64,000 nucleotides of DNA from Halomonas borealis (GCF_004798905.1 NZ_SDMO01000013.1:1-64000); one strand, 5' to 3'; shown: positions 15,335 through 24,769, numbered from the stretch's first letter. Numbers and translations are program-made. The notes: a model not told the origin generated them from the sequence alone.

Positions 15335-15374
15335 TGCCCGTCAATCGAGCGCCTGGGCGAGGCGGCATGCCGGG

Positions 15375-15974
15375 TCAGTAGTCGATGCCACGCCGCGCCT
15401 CGAGCCCGGCGCCGAAGGCATGGCGAACCTCCTTCATCTCGGTGATGGTGTCGGCCATGGCCTGGAGCTCGCGGTGGGCATTGCGTCCGGTCACGATCAC
15501 GGTCTGCTCGGCGGGGCGGTGCTCGAGCGCCCGCTTGAGCGTGGCGATGTCCAGGTAGCCGAACTTGAGCATGTAGGTGATCTCGTCGAGCACCACCAGG
15601 TAGACCCCGGGGTCGGCGAGCATCCGCTCGGCCTCGGCCCATACTTCGTGGCAGGCTTGGGTGTCGCTCTCGCGGTTCTGGGTCTCCCAGGTGAAGCCGG
15701 TGGCCATGATGGCCACGTCCAGGTTGGCGTCCTCCTCGAGCCTCTCCCGCTCGCCGCATTCCCACAGGCCCTTGATGAACTGCACCACGCCGACGCGATA
15801 GCCGTAGCCCAGGGCGCGGGTCACGGTGCCCCAGGCGGCGGTGGTCTTGCCCTTGCCGTTGCCGGTGAAGACCAGCAGCTGGCCGCGCCGTTCATCGGCG
15901 GCGGCGACCTTCTCGTCGACGCGGGACTTGAGGGTCTGCATGGCCTTGCGGTGTCGCTCGTCGCGTTCGCTCAT
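15375..15974 (-). CDS. cobO: Cob(I)alamin adenosyltransferase
   Basis: A 199-residue P-loop protein of the CobO/BtuR/CobA family, which transfers the adenosyl group of ATP to cobalamin or cobinamide. The P-loop GNGKGKTT is near residue 39, with VVLDEITYMLKFGYLD and the ending GIDY. An AGGAG site precedes the start. It stands alone here, convergent with the exonuclease gene. Adenosylcobalamin is the cofactor of ethanolamine ammonia-lyase, encoded at the end of this window, but there is no physical link. Confidence 0.95.
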   Translation of the reverse strand: MSERDERHRKAMQTLKSRVDEKVAAADERRGQLLVFTGNGKGKTTAAWGTVTRALGYGYRVGVVQFIKGLWECGERERLEEDANLDVAIMATGFTWETQNRESDTQACHEVWAEAERMLADPGVYLVVLDEITYMLKFGYLDIATLKRALEHRPAEQTVIVTGRNAHRELQAMADTITEMKEVRHAFGAGLEARRGIDY

Positions 15975-16117
15975 CGGGATGACTCCTGTGCGTGTCGAAG
16001 GGTGGCAAGGCAGCCTACCCCAAGCACCAGCCGGCGTCAGCCGGTGAGCGGGCGGCGCTAGGCGTCATCGCTCGTCGCGCTTAGAATGGCGTCATCGTTC
16101 ATCATCGGGAATTCACC

Positions 16118-16603
16118 ATGCCTTCCTTCGATATCATCTCCGAGTTCGACCAGCACGAGGCGAACAACGCCGTCGATCAGGCCAACCGCGAGCTGCAGGG
16201 CCGCTTCGACTTCAAGGGCGTCACCGCCTCCTTCGCGCTCGAGGGCGAAGCGGTGACCCTCGAGGCCGAGGTCGACTTCCAGCTGCGTCAGATGCTCGAC
16301 ATGCTGCGCAACAAGTTGATCGCTCGCGGCATCGACCCGCGCTGCCTGGAGGTCGACGACCCCGAACTCTCCGGGGTTCGCGCCCGCCAGACGGTGCGCC
16401 TCAAGCAGGGGCTCGAGCAGAAGGAGGCCAAGGACATCGTCAAGCGCATCAAGGACACCAAGCTCAAGGTTCAGTCGCAGATCCAGGGCGAGAAGGTCCG
16501 CGTCACCGGCAAGAAGCGTGACGACCTGCAGCAGATCATGGCGCTGCTCAAGGGCGAGCAAGGCCCCGACCTGGCGCTGCAGTTCGACAACTTCCGTGAC
16601 TGA
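16118..16603 (+). CDS. yajQ: YajQ-family nucleotide-binding protein
   Basis: A 161-residue protein starting MPSFDIISEFDQHE, with RFDFKG and KLKVQSQIQGEKVRVTGKKRD, all typical of YajQ. The fold is a tandem ferredoxin-like domain that binds nucleotides; some homologues bind cyclic di-GMP and act with transcription factors. It is a single gene, divergent from cobO with 143 bases between. The 140 bases that follow before ybaN contain no recognisable feature. Confidence 0.93.
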   Translation: MPSFDIISEFDQHEANNAVDQANRELQGRFDFKGVTASFALEGEAVTLEAEVDFQLRQMLDMLRNKLIARGIDPRCLEVDDPELSGVRARQTVRLKQGLEQKEAKDIVKRIKDTKLKVQSQIQGEKVRVTGKKRDDLQQIMALLKGEQGPDLALQFDNFRD

Positions 16604-16743
16604 GCCCGCCCTCGGCGGCCTCCCGGCGTCGGCCGGTGGCCATCGCCTGCGGTTAAGGCCGTCATTGACGCAGGCGATTGGCAGCCGGGGGTGGCTTGGG
16701 CTTCAATATATCCATGCCCTGTCGCCAAAGGAGTGAGCGCACG

Positions 16744-17121
16744 ATGTCCCATGCGCGTCGCCTCGTCTATCTGACCATCGCCGGGATCAGCTTCGCCCTG
16801 GGCGTGATCGGTGCCTTCCTGCCGCTGGTGCCGACGACCTGCTTCATGCTGGTGGCGGTGTGGGCGGCCTCCAGGGGCTCGCCGCGCTTCGCCGCCTGGA
16901 TTCGTTCGCACCCACGCTTCGGCGCCACCATCGTGGCCTGGGAATCGGAGCGCGCGATTCCTCGCCATGCCAAGTGGACGGCGGGTGTCATGCTGTTGCT
17001 CTCGATGGTGGTGCTGGCCTTCGTCATCGGCGCGCTGTGGCTGAAGCTGGCGCTGATTTTCGGCCTGGCCGCGCTCACCGGCTGGATCCTGACCCGCCCG
17101 GAGCCGGTCGCCGATTCCTGA
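16744..17121 (+). CDS. ybaN: YbaN-type DUF454 inner-membrane protein
   Basis: A 125-residue protein with two to three membrane segments: the first at about residues 8-30, then a cytosolic loop with AASRGSPRF and WIRSHPRFG, then paired helices at about 78-115. This is the DUF454/YbaN pattern; the family function is not established. AAAGGAG lies about ten bases before the chosen ATG, and a longer frame upstream has no support. pepN starts 80 bases downstream. Confidence 0.85.
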   Translation: MSHARRLVYLTIAGISFALGVIGAFLPLVPTTCFMLVAVWAASRGSPRFAAWIRSHPRFGATIVAWESERAIPRHAKWTAGVMLLLSMVVLAFVIGALWLKLALIFGLAALTGWILTRPEPVADS

Positions 17122-17201
17122 GCCGGCGGGCGCCGGCGGCTTTGAGATCAGGGCCGAGGGGGTCGTACAATGGCCGGCAACCTTCACAGGAGCCATCCTC
17201 G

Positions 17202-19832
17202 ATGTCCGAACCCCAGCCGATCTACCTGAGCGATTATCGTCCCCCCGCCTACCGCGTGACCCACACCGAGCTGACCTTCGACCTCGACCCTGCGGCCACC
17301 CGGGTGAAGGCGCGCCTGCACGTGGAGCGCCACCCCGAGCGAGAGGCCGGTGAGCCGCTGGAGCTGGACGGTGAGCAGCTCGCGCTGAAGGCCATCGCCA
17401 TCGACGGCCAGCCGTTGGGTGAGGACGAATACGCGCTGACCGAGCGCGGCCTGCGAGTCATGGGCGTGCCGGCGCGTTTCCTGCTGGATACCGAGGTGGA
17501 GGTCGCGCCCGAAGCCAACACCGCCCTGGCGGGGCTCTATCAGTCCGGCGGCATGTTCTGCACCCAGTGCGAGGCCGAAGGCTTCCGGCGCATCACCTTC
17601 TATCCGGATCGCCCCGATGTCATGGCGACCTTCTCGACGACGGTGATCGGTCTGTCCGACCGCGAGCCGGTGCTGCTCTCCAACGGCAACCCGGTGGAGC
17701 GCGGCGAACTGCCCAATGGCCGTCACTTCGTCACCTGGCAGGACCCGCACCCCAAGCCCAGTTACCTGTTCGCCCTGGTGGCCGGTGACCTCGAGCGCGT
17801 CGAGGACCGCTTCACCACCATGAGCGGGCGCGAGGTGACGCTGCAGATCTGGGTCGAGGAGGAAAACCTCGGCAAGACCGACCACGCCATGGCCTCGCTC
17901 AAGCGCGCCATGCGCTGGGACGAGCAGACCTACGGTCGCGAATACGACCTCGACCTGTTCATGATCGTGGCGGTCAACGACTTCAACATGGGCGCCATGG
18001 AGAACAAGGGGCTCAACATCTTCAACTCGGCGGCGGTGTTGACGCACCCCGACACCGCCACCGACGCCGCCTTCCAGCGTGTCGAGGGCATCGTCGCCCA
18101 CGAGTACTTCCACAACTGGTCCGGTAACCGCGTGACCTGCCGTGATTGGTTCCAGCTGTCACTCAAGGAAGGCTTCACCGTCTTCCGCGACCAGACCTTC
18201 TCCGCCGCGACCAACTCCGCGCCGGTCAAGCGCATCGAGGAAGTGTCCTTCTTCCGTACCGCCCAGTTCGCCGAGGATGCCGGCCCCACGGCACACCCCG
18301 TGCGGCCGGATCACTACATCGAGATCGGCAACTTCTACACCCTGACCATCTACGAGAAGGGTGCGGAGATCGTGCGCATGCTGGCCAACCTGGTGGGCGA
18401 AGACGCCTTCCGCCAGGGATCGGACCTGTACTTCTCGCGCTTCGACGGCCAGGCGGTGACCATCGAGGACTTCGTCACCTGCATGGCCGAGTCCTCCGGC
18501 CAGGATCTCGACCAGTTCATGCGCTGGTACTCCCAAGCCGGTACCCCGGAGATCGATGCCCACGGCGAGTACGATTACGTGAATGGCGCCTATCGACTGC
18601 TGTTGCGCCAGCGCACCCCGGCGACGCCTGGTCAGCCCGACAAGCAGCCGTTGCATATTCCGATCCGCCTGGGCCTGGTCGGCACCAAGAGTGGCCGCGA
18701 CCTGACGATGTCCCTGGACGGCGAGTCGCTGGGCACCGATGGCGTGATCCATCTGCGCGAGGAGGAGCAGGAGTTCCTGTTCACCGACGTCGGGGAAGCC
18801 CCGGTGCCGTCGCTGGCGCGTGGTTTCTCGGCGCCGGTCAAGCTGCACTTCCCGTATTCGCGCGAGGATCTGGCCTTCCTGCAGACCCACGACAGCGACG
18901 GCTTCAACCGCTGGGATGCCGGCCAGCGGCTGGCCATGCTGGCGTTGGACGATCTGATCGCCGCCCATCGCAACGGCGTCGAGAAGGTGATCGATGCGCG
19001 GGTCGTGGAGGCCTTCCGCTCGCTGCTGAGCACGGATCACGACGACAAGGCGGTGCTGGCCGAGATGCTGACGCTGCCTTCCGAGGCCTATATCGCCGAG
19101 CAGCAGCCGCTCGTCGACGTGGATGCGATCCACGCCGCCCGCCAGTTCGTCAAGCAGTCCCTGGCGATGGCCCTGCGTGATGACTTCCTGCGTCTCTATG
19201 AGGCCAACGTCAGCGAGGCGCCCTATGCGCCGGAGCCCGAGCAGATCGCCGCACGCAGCCTGAAGAACGTGGCGTTGTCGTACCTGGTCAGCATCGAGGA
19301 CGAGGAAGGCATCGAGCAGGCGCGCCGCCAGTTCGAGGCCAACCACAACATGACCGACGTGCGCGCCGCCCTGACGCTGCTGGTGCATTCCAGCCGCGAT
19401 GACCTGGCCGACCCGGCGTTGCGGGCCTTCGGCGAGAAATGGGCTCACGACCCGCTGGTCATGGATCAATGGTTCAGCGTGCAGGTGTCTCGCCCGCAGG
19501 CCGATGCCCTGGAGCGGGTCAAGTTCCTGATGGATCATCCGGCCTTCTCGTTGACCAACCCCAACAAGGTTCGCGCGCTGATCGGGGCGTTCGCCCAGAA
19601 CCGGGTCAACTTCCACCGTCTCGACGGCGAGGGCTATCGGCTGCTGGCCGATGTGATCATCGAACTCAACCGCCTGAACCCGGAAATCGCCTCGCGGCTG
19701 GTCACCCCGCTGACCCGCTGGCGGCGTTTCGATGAGGCGCGCCAGGCGCTGATGAAGCAGGAGCTCGAACGCATCCGTGCCGAGCAGCTCTCGCCGAACG
19801 TGTATGAGGTGGTCGAGAAGGCATTGGCGTAA
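17202..19832 (+). CDS. pepN: Aminopeptidase N
   Basis: An 876-residue M1-family zinc metallopeptidase of the E. coli PepN type, removing N-terminal residues from peptides in the cytosol. The exopeptidase motif GAMEN is at about 264-268. The zinc-binding HEYFH starts near residue 300, and the third ligand lies in LKEGFTV (Glu near 323). The C-terminal helical domain is complete. The start follows CACAGGAG; the open frame before it is a shadow. A strong terminator follows. Confidence 0.97.
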   Translation: MSEPQPIYLSDYRPPAYRVTHTELTFDLDPAATRVKARLHVERHPEREAGEPLELDGEQLALKAIAIDGQPLGEDEYALTERGLRVMGVPARFLLDTEVEVAPEANTALAGLYQSGGMFCTQCEAEGFRRITFYPDRPDVMATFSTTVIGLSDREPVLLSNGNPVERGELPNGRHFVTWQDPHPKPSYLFALVAGDLERVEDRFTTMSGREVTLQIWVEEENLGKTDHAMASLKRAMRWDEQTYGREYDLDLFMIVAVNDFNMGAMENKGLNIFNSAAVLTHPDTATDAAFQRVEGIVAHEYFHNWSGNRVTCRDWFQLSLKEGFTVFRDQTFSAATNSAPVKRIEEVSFFRTAQFAEDAGPTAHPVRPDHYIEIGNFYTLTIYEKGAEIVRMLANLVGEDAFRQGSDLYFSRFDGQAVTIEDFVTCMAESSGQDLDQFMRWYSQAGTPEIDAHGEYDYVNGAYRLLLRQRTPATPGQPDKQPLHIPIRLGLVGTKSGRDLTMSLDGESLGTDGVIHLREEEQEFLFTDVGEAPVPSLARGFSAPVKLHFPYSREDLAFLQTHDSDGFNRWDAGQRLAMLALDDLIAAHRNGVEKVIDARVVEAFRSLLSTDHDDKAVLAEMLTLPSEAYIAEQQPLVDVDAIHAARQFVKQSLAMALRDDFLRLYEANVSEAPYAPEPEQIAARSLKNVALSYLVSIEDEEGIEQARRQFEANHNMTDVRAALTLLVHSSRDDLADPALRAFGEKWAHDPLVMDQWFSVQVSRPQADALERVKFLMDHPAFSLTNPNKVRALIGAFAQNRVNFHRLDGEGYRLLADVIIELNRLNPEIASRLVTPLTRWRRFDEARQALMKQELERIRAEQLSPNVYEVVEKALA

Positions 19833-19858
19833 TCGCGACATGCGTTCTCGCGAAAGAC

Positions 19859-19891
19859 AAGGCGCCGCCCGGGAGGGCGGCGCCTTTGTTT
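19859..19891 (+). terminator. Terminator of pepN
   Basis: AAGGCGCCGCCC, loop GGGA, GGGCGGCGCCTT, then TGTTT: a 12-bp perfect stem with a T-rich tail, 26 bases after the pepN stop. Confidence 0.92.
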
Positions 19892-19959
19892 GAGCGGACA
19901 TAATGGAGCTGGGTGCGTAGGCGGTGTGTCGCGAATGCCGTCGCTCAGCCACCGCTCGG

Positions 19960-20247
19960 CTAGTTGATCAACCAGCCCAGCACGCTCACGCCAAGGACGA
20001 TCCAGAGCAGGGCGGCGATCACCGCGCGGCGACGCAGGGCCGAGACGGCCTTGTACAGCAGCCATAGGCCGAGGGCCAGCATCAGCAGGCTGAGCAGGTT
20101 GGCGGGGATGCCGAGCGCGCCGGCGATGCCGCCGATGAAGCTGCCGGCGGCGTCATCGAGGCCCTGCAGGCCGGCGCTGAGTGCATCGACGATGAAGCGG
20201 ATGACATGGCCGAGGGACTGGCCGATGGTGGCGAAGAAATCGTTCAT
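19960..20247 (-). CDS. Small two-helix membrane protein of unknown function
   Basis: A 95-residue protein. An amphipathic, glycine-rich N-terminal half is followed by two hydrophobic helices at about residues 48-66 and 75-93, separated by a basic loop (RRR). I do not recognise the family. It lies 62 bases downstream of the Kef-type antiporter gene on the same strand and is probably cotranscribed with it, so a role at the same membrane is possible. Codon usage matches the neighbours. Confidence 0.6.
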   Translation of the reverse strand: MNDFFATIGQSLGHVIRFIVDALSAGLQGLDDAAGSFIGGIAGALGIPANLLSLLMLALGLWLLYKAVSALRRRAVIAALLWIVLGVSVLGWLIN

Positions 20248-20309
20248 GCGCGGGCAAACTCGAGACGATAGGGCATGGGGCGCGCCATGTTAGCACGCCC
20301 GCCGGCGCC

Positions 20310-21908
20310 TTAACCCAGCCGGCTGGTGCGTGAGGCCAGGCCGGCCTCCTCGGCGGCGTTGTCGGCCAGCGCGCGGCCCGCCTCGTCATAGAGATGGTAG
20401 ACGGCGTTGGCGCCGAGCTCGCGGATCGGCTCGATCTCCTCGGCGAACTCCACCACCGCGGTGATGCGTCCCGCGAAGCGCCGCGAGCGCAGCTGCCGCA
20501 AGGCCGCCAGGTTGCCGGCATGGTGAGGCATGGCCAGCACCACCAGGTGTACCCGTGGCGATATCAGCAGCTTGTCCCAGAACTCCGAGTCGACGGCGTC
20601 GCCTTCGAGCACGTTGATGCCCATGGCGGTGAGCCGTTCGATGCTCTTGGGGTTACTGTCGATGCCCAGCACCTGCAGTCCGTATTCCTTCTGCAGGCGG
20701 CGATAGACGCCGCGACCGATGCGGCCCATGCCCAGCACCACCGCCTCGGCATCGCCGACCTCGATGGGGCGGTCGCTGGGGGTGAGCGCGTGTTCGTCGA
20801 TCTCGGGAAGGCGAGGTTCCAGCCAACGATAGAAGCGTTCGCCGACGCCGTTGACCACCGCGGAGGCGGCGAAGCTCAGCGCCACCGCCAGCGACAGCAC
20901 CACCAGGAAACTCTCCGGAAGCCAGCCGCTGGCGGTGGCGATGGCACCGACGATCAGGCCGAATTCCGAGTAGTTGGTCAGGCTCAGGGCGGTCAGCACC
21001 GAGGTGCGGTGGCGCATGCGAAAGCGCATGAAGATTTGCTGATAGAGTAGGCCCTTGAGCGGTAGTGCTAGCACCAGCAGCACGGCCGTGCCGAGCAGCT
21101 CCCAGTTGGGCATGGCGGTCAGGCCGAGGCTCAGGAAGAAGCCGACCAGCAGCAGTTCCTTGAGGCTGAACATCGAGCGCGCCAGGGTCTGGGCGGCGGG
21201 GTGAGGGGCCAGCAGCATGCCGATGATCAGGGCGCCGAGATCGCCCTTGAGCCCGACCGCCGAGAACAGCGCGTAGCCTAGCACCAGGGCCAGTAGCAGG
21301 CCGAACAGCATCTGCATCTCGCCGTGGCCGAGGCGATCGAGCAGCCCGCGCAACGCCGGCGCCAGGGGGATCAGCAGCAACAGGCCCAACGCCCAGGGGC
21401 TCGGCAAGGAGCCGGTGGAGGCGCTGAGGAAGACCACCGCGAACAGGTCCTGCATGATCAGCACGCCGATGGCCAGGCGGCCGTAGGCGGTCTGGGTCTC
21501 GCTGCGCTTTTCCAGCACCTTGACCACGAACACCGTGCTGGAAAACGACAGTGCGAAGGCGAGCAGCGTCAGGGCCGACCAGCCGGCCTCGTTAAGCAGC
21601 GGCAGGCCCAGCCACTTCAGCAGCGCGAGCAGGCCGACCATCGACAACGACGACGCCAGCATGTGCAATGTGGCGCCTCCCCAGACGTCGCGGCGCAGCA
21701 GGGTCCTGATGTCGAGCTTGAGGCCGATGCTGAACAGCAAAAGCGTGACGCCGACATCGGCCACCACCTCGAGCGGCGGGGTGATCTGGTAGCCCAGGGC
21801 GTTGAGCGCGAAGCCTCCGGCGAGGAAGCCGACCAGTGGCGGAAGCCGCAGGCACATGGCGGCCAGGCCTCCGAGGAAGGCCGCCAGGAGGAAGACCGGT
21901 GCGAGCAT
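20310..21908 (-). CDS. Kef/YbaL-type monovalent cation:proton antiporter
   Basis: A 532-residue protein. The N-terminal CPA2 membrane domain spans about residues 1-370 with a dozen helices, including PLVGFLAGG and LLLFSIGLKLD. A TrkA-N (RCK) cytosolic domain from about 388 carries the NAD-binding motif VLGMGRIGRGV. This matches KefB/KefC/YbaL, which release K+ or exchange it for H+. The chosen start follows CTGGGAG; an ATG 25 codons further upstream keeps the frame open but adds a non-family N-terminus. It is divergent from the lipid-kinase gene. Confidence 0.88.
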   Translation of the reverse strand: MLAPVFLLAAFLGGLAAMCLRLPPLVGFLAGGFALNALGYQITPPLEVVADVGVTLLLFSIGLKLDIRTLLRRDVWGGATLHMLASSLSMVGLLALLKWLGLPLLNEAGWSALTLLAFALSFSSTVFVVKVLEKRSETQTAYGRLAIGVLIMQDLFAVVFLSASTGSLPSPWALGLLLLIPLAPALRGLLDRLGHGEMQMLFGLLLALVLGYALFSAVGLKGDLGALIIGMLLAPHPAAQTLARSMFSLKELLLVGFFLSLGLTAMPNWELLGTAVLLVLALPLKGLLYQQIFMRFRMRHRTSVLTALSLTNYSEFGLIVGAIATASGWLPESFLVVLSLAVALSFAASAVVNGVGERFYRWLEPRLPEIDEHALTPSDRPIEVGDAEAVVLGMGRIGRGVYRRLQKEYGLQVLGIDSNPKSIERLTAMGINVLEGDAVDSEFWDKLLISPRVHLVVLAMPHHAGNLAALRQLRSRRFAGRITAVVEFAEEIEPIRELGANAVYHLYDEAGRALADNAAEEAGLASRTSRLG

Positions 21909-22045
21909 GACGACTCCCAGTGTCGTAATGGTGGAGAAGACAGTTAGTGTAACGGCGTCATAGAGTGAATGGGACTCATCCATCCAGCCTACCGGCGACG
22001 CGTGAAGCGGCCATGACGGTGATCAATGAAAAGGGACATGACAGC

Positions 22046-22978
22046 ATGGTAATGCTGATTCTGAATGGCAAGGCGGCTCAGCTGCCGGCGGTGCGCCAGG
22101 CGGTGAAGGCCTGTCGCGAGGCCGGCGCCGAGGTGCGAGTCCAGGTCACCTGGGAGCCGGGCGACGCCGCGCGCATGGCCGAGCGAGCGGGGCGAGAGGG
22201 CGTGGCGCGCGTGGTCGCCGGCGGCGGCGATGGCTCGATCAACGAGGTGGTCAACGGCCTGATGCGCCTGCCGCCCGAGGTTCGGCCGGGGCTTGGCCTG
22301 CTGCCGCTGGGCACCGCCAACGACCTGGCCTGCTCCCTGGGGCTGCCTCAGGCGCCGCGGGCGGCGCTGCAGGCCGCCTTGACGCTGCCATTGCATGCGG
22401 TCGATGTCCCCCGGCTCGACGATCAATACTTCCTCAACATGGCCACCGGCGGATTCGGCGCCGAGATCAGCTCCTCGACGCCCAAGAGCCTCAAGCGGCT
22501 GCTCGGTGGCGGGGCCTACTCGTTGTTCGGGGCGCTGAAGGCCTGGCAGTACCAGCCCCGACCGGCGCGGCTACGCTGGGCAGGGGGGGAGCGGCAGGCG
22601 TCGTTGTTCGTGCTGGCGCTGGGCAATGGCACCCGCTCCGGTGGCGGCCAGCACCTGACGCCCGGGGCGCGCATCGATGACGGCCTGCTCGACGTGCTGA
22701 TCCTGCGCGACTTCGCCTCGCTCGGCGACATGGCGACGATGCGTCGTGAACTGCAGCGCCGGCCGAGCGAGGGCGCCTTCGTCGAGACGTTCCGCACGCC
22801 GTGGCTCAGCGTCGAGGCGGATAACGATCTGCCGTTGACGCTGGATGGTGAGCCCGGCCACCGCCGAGCCTTCCGGGTCGACCTCGAAGCGGGTGCGCTG
22901 TCGTTGGCGATGCCCGATGACTGTCCGCTGCTGTCGGGGCCGGCGGCTGGCCAGCCGGCGTCGGTCGGGGCATCATGA
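22046..22978 (+). CDS. YegS-type lipid kinase (diacylglycerol kinase catalytic domain)
   Basis: A 310-residue DAGK-cat protein resembling YegS. The first strand is MLILNGKAAQ, the nucleotide loop is VVAGGGDGSINEVVNGL near residue 60, then LPLGTANDLACSLGLP, and the C-terminal domain carries LDGEPG. Members phosphorylate lipids, such as phosphatidylglycerol or diacylglycerol, at the inner membrane face. AAAAGGGA precedes the start at 22046 by nine bases. ATGs at 22013 and 21965 are also in frame but extend past the family N-terminus. Confidence 0.88.
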   Translation: MVMLILNGKAAQLPAVRQAVKACREAGAEVRVQVTWEPGDAARMAERAGREGVARVVAGGGDGSINEVVNGLMRLPPEVRPGLGLLPLGTANDLACSLGLPQAPRAALQAALTLPLHAVDVPRLDDQYFLNMATGGFGAEISSSTPKSLKRLLGGGAYSLFGALKAWQYQPRPARLRWAGGERQASLFVLALGNGTRSGGGQHLTPGARIDDGLLDVLILRDFASLGDMATMRRELQRRPSEGAFVETFRTPWLSVEADNDLPLTLDGEPGHRRAFRVDLEAGALSLAMPDDCPLLSGPAAGQPASVGAS

Positions 22979-23008
22979 GATCCTTCCTCGACTCATGGAG
23001 ATTGCCAC

Positions 23009-23437
23009 ATGCTGACTCCCTTCCATCTTGCCATGCCGGTCCGTGACCTGGCCGAGGCGCGGCGTTTCTACGGTGAGCTACTCGGCTGCCCCGAGGGTCG
23101 CAGCAGCGATAGCTGGATCGATTTCGATCTCTATGGGCACCAGTTCGTCTGCCATCTGGATCCTTCGCTCGGCGAGGCGACTCGCGAGACGCACCGCAAC
23201 CCGGTGGACGGCCACGGCGTGCCGGTGCCGCACTTCGGCGTGGTGCTGGAGATGGGCGACTGGGAGGCGCTGGTCGACCGGCTCACCGAGGCCGGCATCC
23301 GCTTCGAGATCGACCCCTATGTGCGTTTCGCCGGCGAACCCGGCGAGCAGGCCACCATGTTCTTCCTCGACCCCAGCGGTAACGCCATCGAGTTCAAGGC
23401 CTTCCGCGACATCGCCGGGCAGCTGTTCGCGCGTTGA
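23009..23437 (+). CDS. VOC-superfamily (glyoxalase/bleomycin-resistance fold) protein
   Basis: A 142-residue single-domain VOC protein: [22 protein letters not shown] at the N-terminus and [16 protein letters not shown] at the C-terminus, which carries the usual metal-ligand Glu. Candidate metal ligands are His6, a mid-chain His (VPHFGVVL) and the final Glu. The family includes dioxygenases, glyoxalases and resistance proteins, and the sequence does not show which. It starts 30 bases after the lipid-kinase gene, so it is possibly cotranscribed. Confidence 0.85.
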   Translation: MLTPFHLAMPVRDLAEARRFYGELLGCPEGRSSDSWIDFDLYGHQFVCHLDPSLGEATRETHRNPVDGHGVPVPHFGVVLEMGDWEALVDRLTEAGIRFEIDPYVRFAGEPGEQATMFFLDPSGNAIEFKAFRDIAGQLFAR

Positions 23438-23506
23438 GCCCGCCTTGCGGTGCCCGGCGGCCTTTGGTGCAATGACGCCATACACCCATAGAAGAGAAGG
23501 AAGGCC

Positions 23507-24271
23507 ATGATCCCCTGGAAACCACTCGCGCTGGTGGTCACGCTTGCCCTGGTCGGTTGCGGCAACGAGGAGGGCGAACCGAGCGATGAGGCCACGCCCA
23601 CCGGTGATGCCGCGCCCGCCGCCGAGGAGGGGAGCGCCTCCCAGGCCGCCACGACGGCCGAGCCGGATGTCGAGCCCGAGTCGAGTGCCGAGATGCCCGC
23701 CGCCGACGAGGCCTCGCCCGAGGGTACCGATGGCTCGGCCGACGACGCCGAGACATCGGTCGATAGCGCCGATTCGCCGGTCGATAGCGCCGACGGCATG
23801 TCCGCGGATGCCATGGCGCCGCCGTCCGAGCAGGAGACCGATGCCGAGGTCGAGCAGATCCTGGAGGAGACCGAGAAGCGCTTCGAGGAGGCCACCGAGA
23901 ATCTCGACAGCCAGTACGAGGAGGTCTCGAAGCAGACTCCGGCCGAAGACGCGGCCGAGGGCGCGACGCTGCCTGAGACGAGCGAGGGAGAGGCCAGCTC
24001 GCTGGACGAGGCCCTCGAGCCGTCATCGATGGCAGAGGATGGCATCGCACCGACCTCCGACCCCGAGGTCGAGGCGATCCTCAAGGAGACCGAGCGTCGC
24101 TTCGAGGAAGCCAGTCGCAAGATCGAGGAGCAATTCGAGCGTGCCGAGCAGGGTGTGCCGAGCGATATTCGCGAGGCGACCCGCGCCGAGCGAGAAACCG
24201 CTGCCGGGCAAGAGGCCGATGTCGAGCCGAACACCGATGCCGAGCAGGATGGCGACAACGCCACACCCTGA
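23507..24271 (+). CDS. Highly acidic lipoprotein with two related coiled-coil segments
   Basis: A 254-residue protein starting MIPWKPLALVVTLALVGCGN, a lipoprotein signal with lipobox LVGC (Cys18). Thereafter Glu, Asp, Ala, Ser, Thr and Pro dominate and almost no Lys or Arg occurs until the C-terminal third. Two related helical units, EQILEETEKRFEEATENL at about 124 and EAILKETERRFEEASRKI at about 188, are joined by disordered acidic linkers. No family is recognised. It probably sits as an extended, strongly charged spacer on a membrane facing the periplasm. Extreme acidity is common in halophile exported proteins. A clear terminator follows. Confidence 0.7.
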   Translation: MIPWKPLALVVTLALVGCGNEEGEPSDEATPTGDAAPAAEEGSASQAATTAEPDVEPESSAEMPAADEASPEGTDGSADDAETSVDSADSPVDSADGMSADAMAPPSEQETDAEVEQILEETEKRFEEATENLDSQYEEVSKQTPAEDAAEGATLPETSEGEASSLDEALEPSSMAEDGIAPTSDPEVEAILKETERRFEEASRKIEEQFERAEQGVPSDIREATRAERETAAGQEADVEPNTDAEQDGDNATP

Positions 24272-24291
24272 GTGGCTCGAACGCCCACGAA

Positions 24292-24320
24292 AAAGGCCCG
24301 CCGTAAGGCGGGCCTTTCTC
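24292..24320 (+). terminator. Terminator after the acidic lipoprotein gene
   Basis: AAAGGCCCGCC, loop GTAA, GGCGGGCCTTT, then CTCTT. The stem is 11 bp and perfect, 20 bases after the stop codon. The A-run on the left also allows use from the opposite strand, for the convergent cold-shock gene. Confidence 0.9.
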
Positions 24321-24369
24321 TTGCCGAGTCACCGGCGGGCCGGCGACTCGTGCATCGTGTCGGTCGAGT

Positions 24370-24573
24370 TTACTCGGCGCGCACGTTGGAGGCCTGGAGG
24401 CCTTTCTTGCCCTGAGTCACGTCGAAGGAGACCTTCTGACCGTCTTGCAGGGACTTGAAGCCTTCAGCCTGAATCTCGGAGAAGTGGACGAAGAGGTCGT
24501 CACCGCCGTCTTCCGGCGAGATGAAACCAAAGCCCTTGGTGTCGTTGAACCACTTGACAGTGCCAGTTGCCAT
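24370..24573 (-). CDS. CspA-family cold-shock protein
   Basis: A 67-residue beta-barrel nucleic-acid-binding protein: [18 protein letters not shown] with RNP1 (KGFGFI) and RNP2 (LFVHF), which act as RNA chaperone surfaces. GGAAAT precedes the start. A promoter at 24741-24769 would give a 5' leader of about 160 bases, as in cold-inducible csp genes whose leaders refold at low temperature. The family has several paralogues per genome, so no specific csp letter is assigned. Confidence 0.97.
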   Translation of the reverse strand: MATGTVKWFNDTKGFGFISPEDGGDDLFVHFSEIQAEGFKSLQDGQKVSFDVTQGKKGLQASNVRAE

Positions 24574-24740
24574 TGTCGATTTCCTTAACTAACTAAATAT
24601 TGGTGCTGGGTCGTATTGGCCGTGCGAACACGGCACGAGCCCGTCGTGCGTGGGCAAGACAAGGAAGAAGTGCGCACCGGGTGCATCGAAAGGAATCGAA
24701 GTACAACTGACGACTTTCTACTTGCTAACCTACGCAGCGG

Positions 24741-24769
24741 ATAGTGCATCAGCGCCAGGGTTGCGTCAA
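24741..24769 (-). promoter_or_regulatory. Sigma70 promoter of the cold-shock gene
   Basis: Read on the minus strand: TTGACG, a 17-bp spacer, then CACTAT. Transcription would begin near 24734, leaving a leader of roughly 160 bases before the csp start codon. The leader contains no convincing reading frame. Confidence 0.65.
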
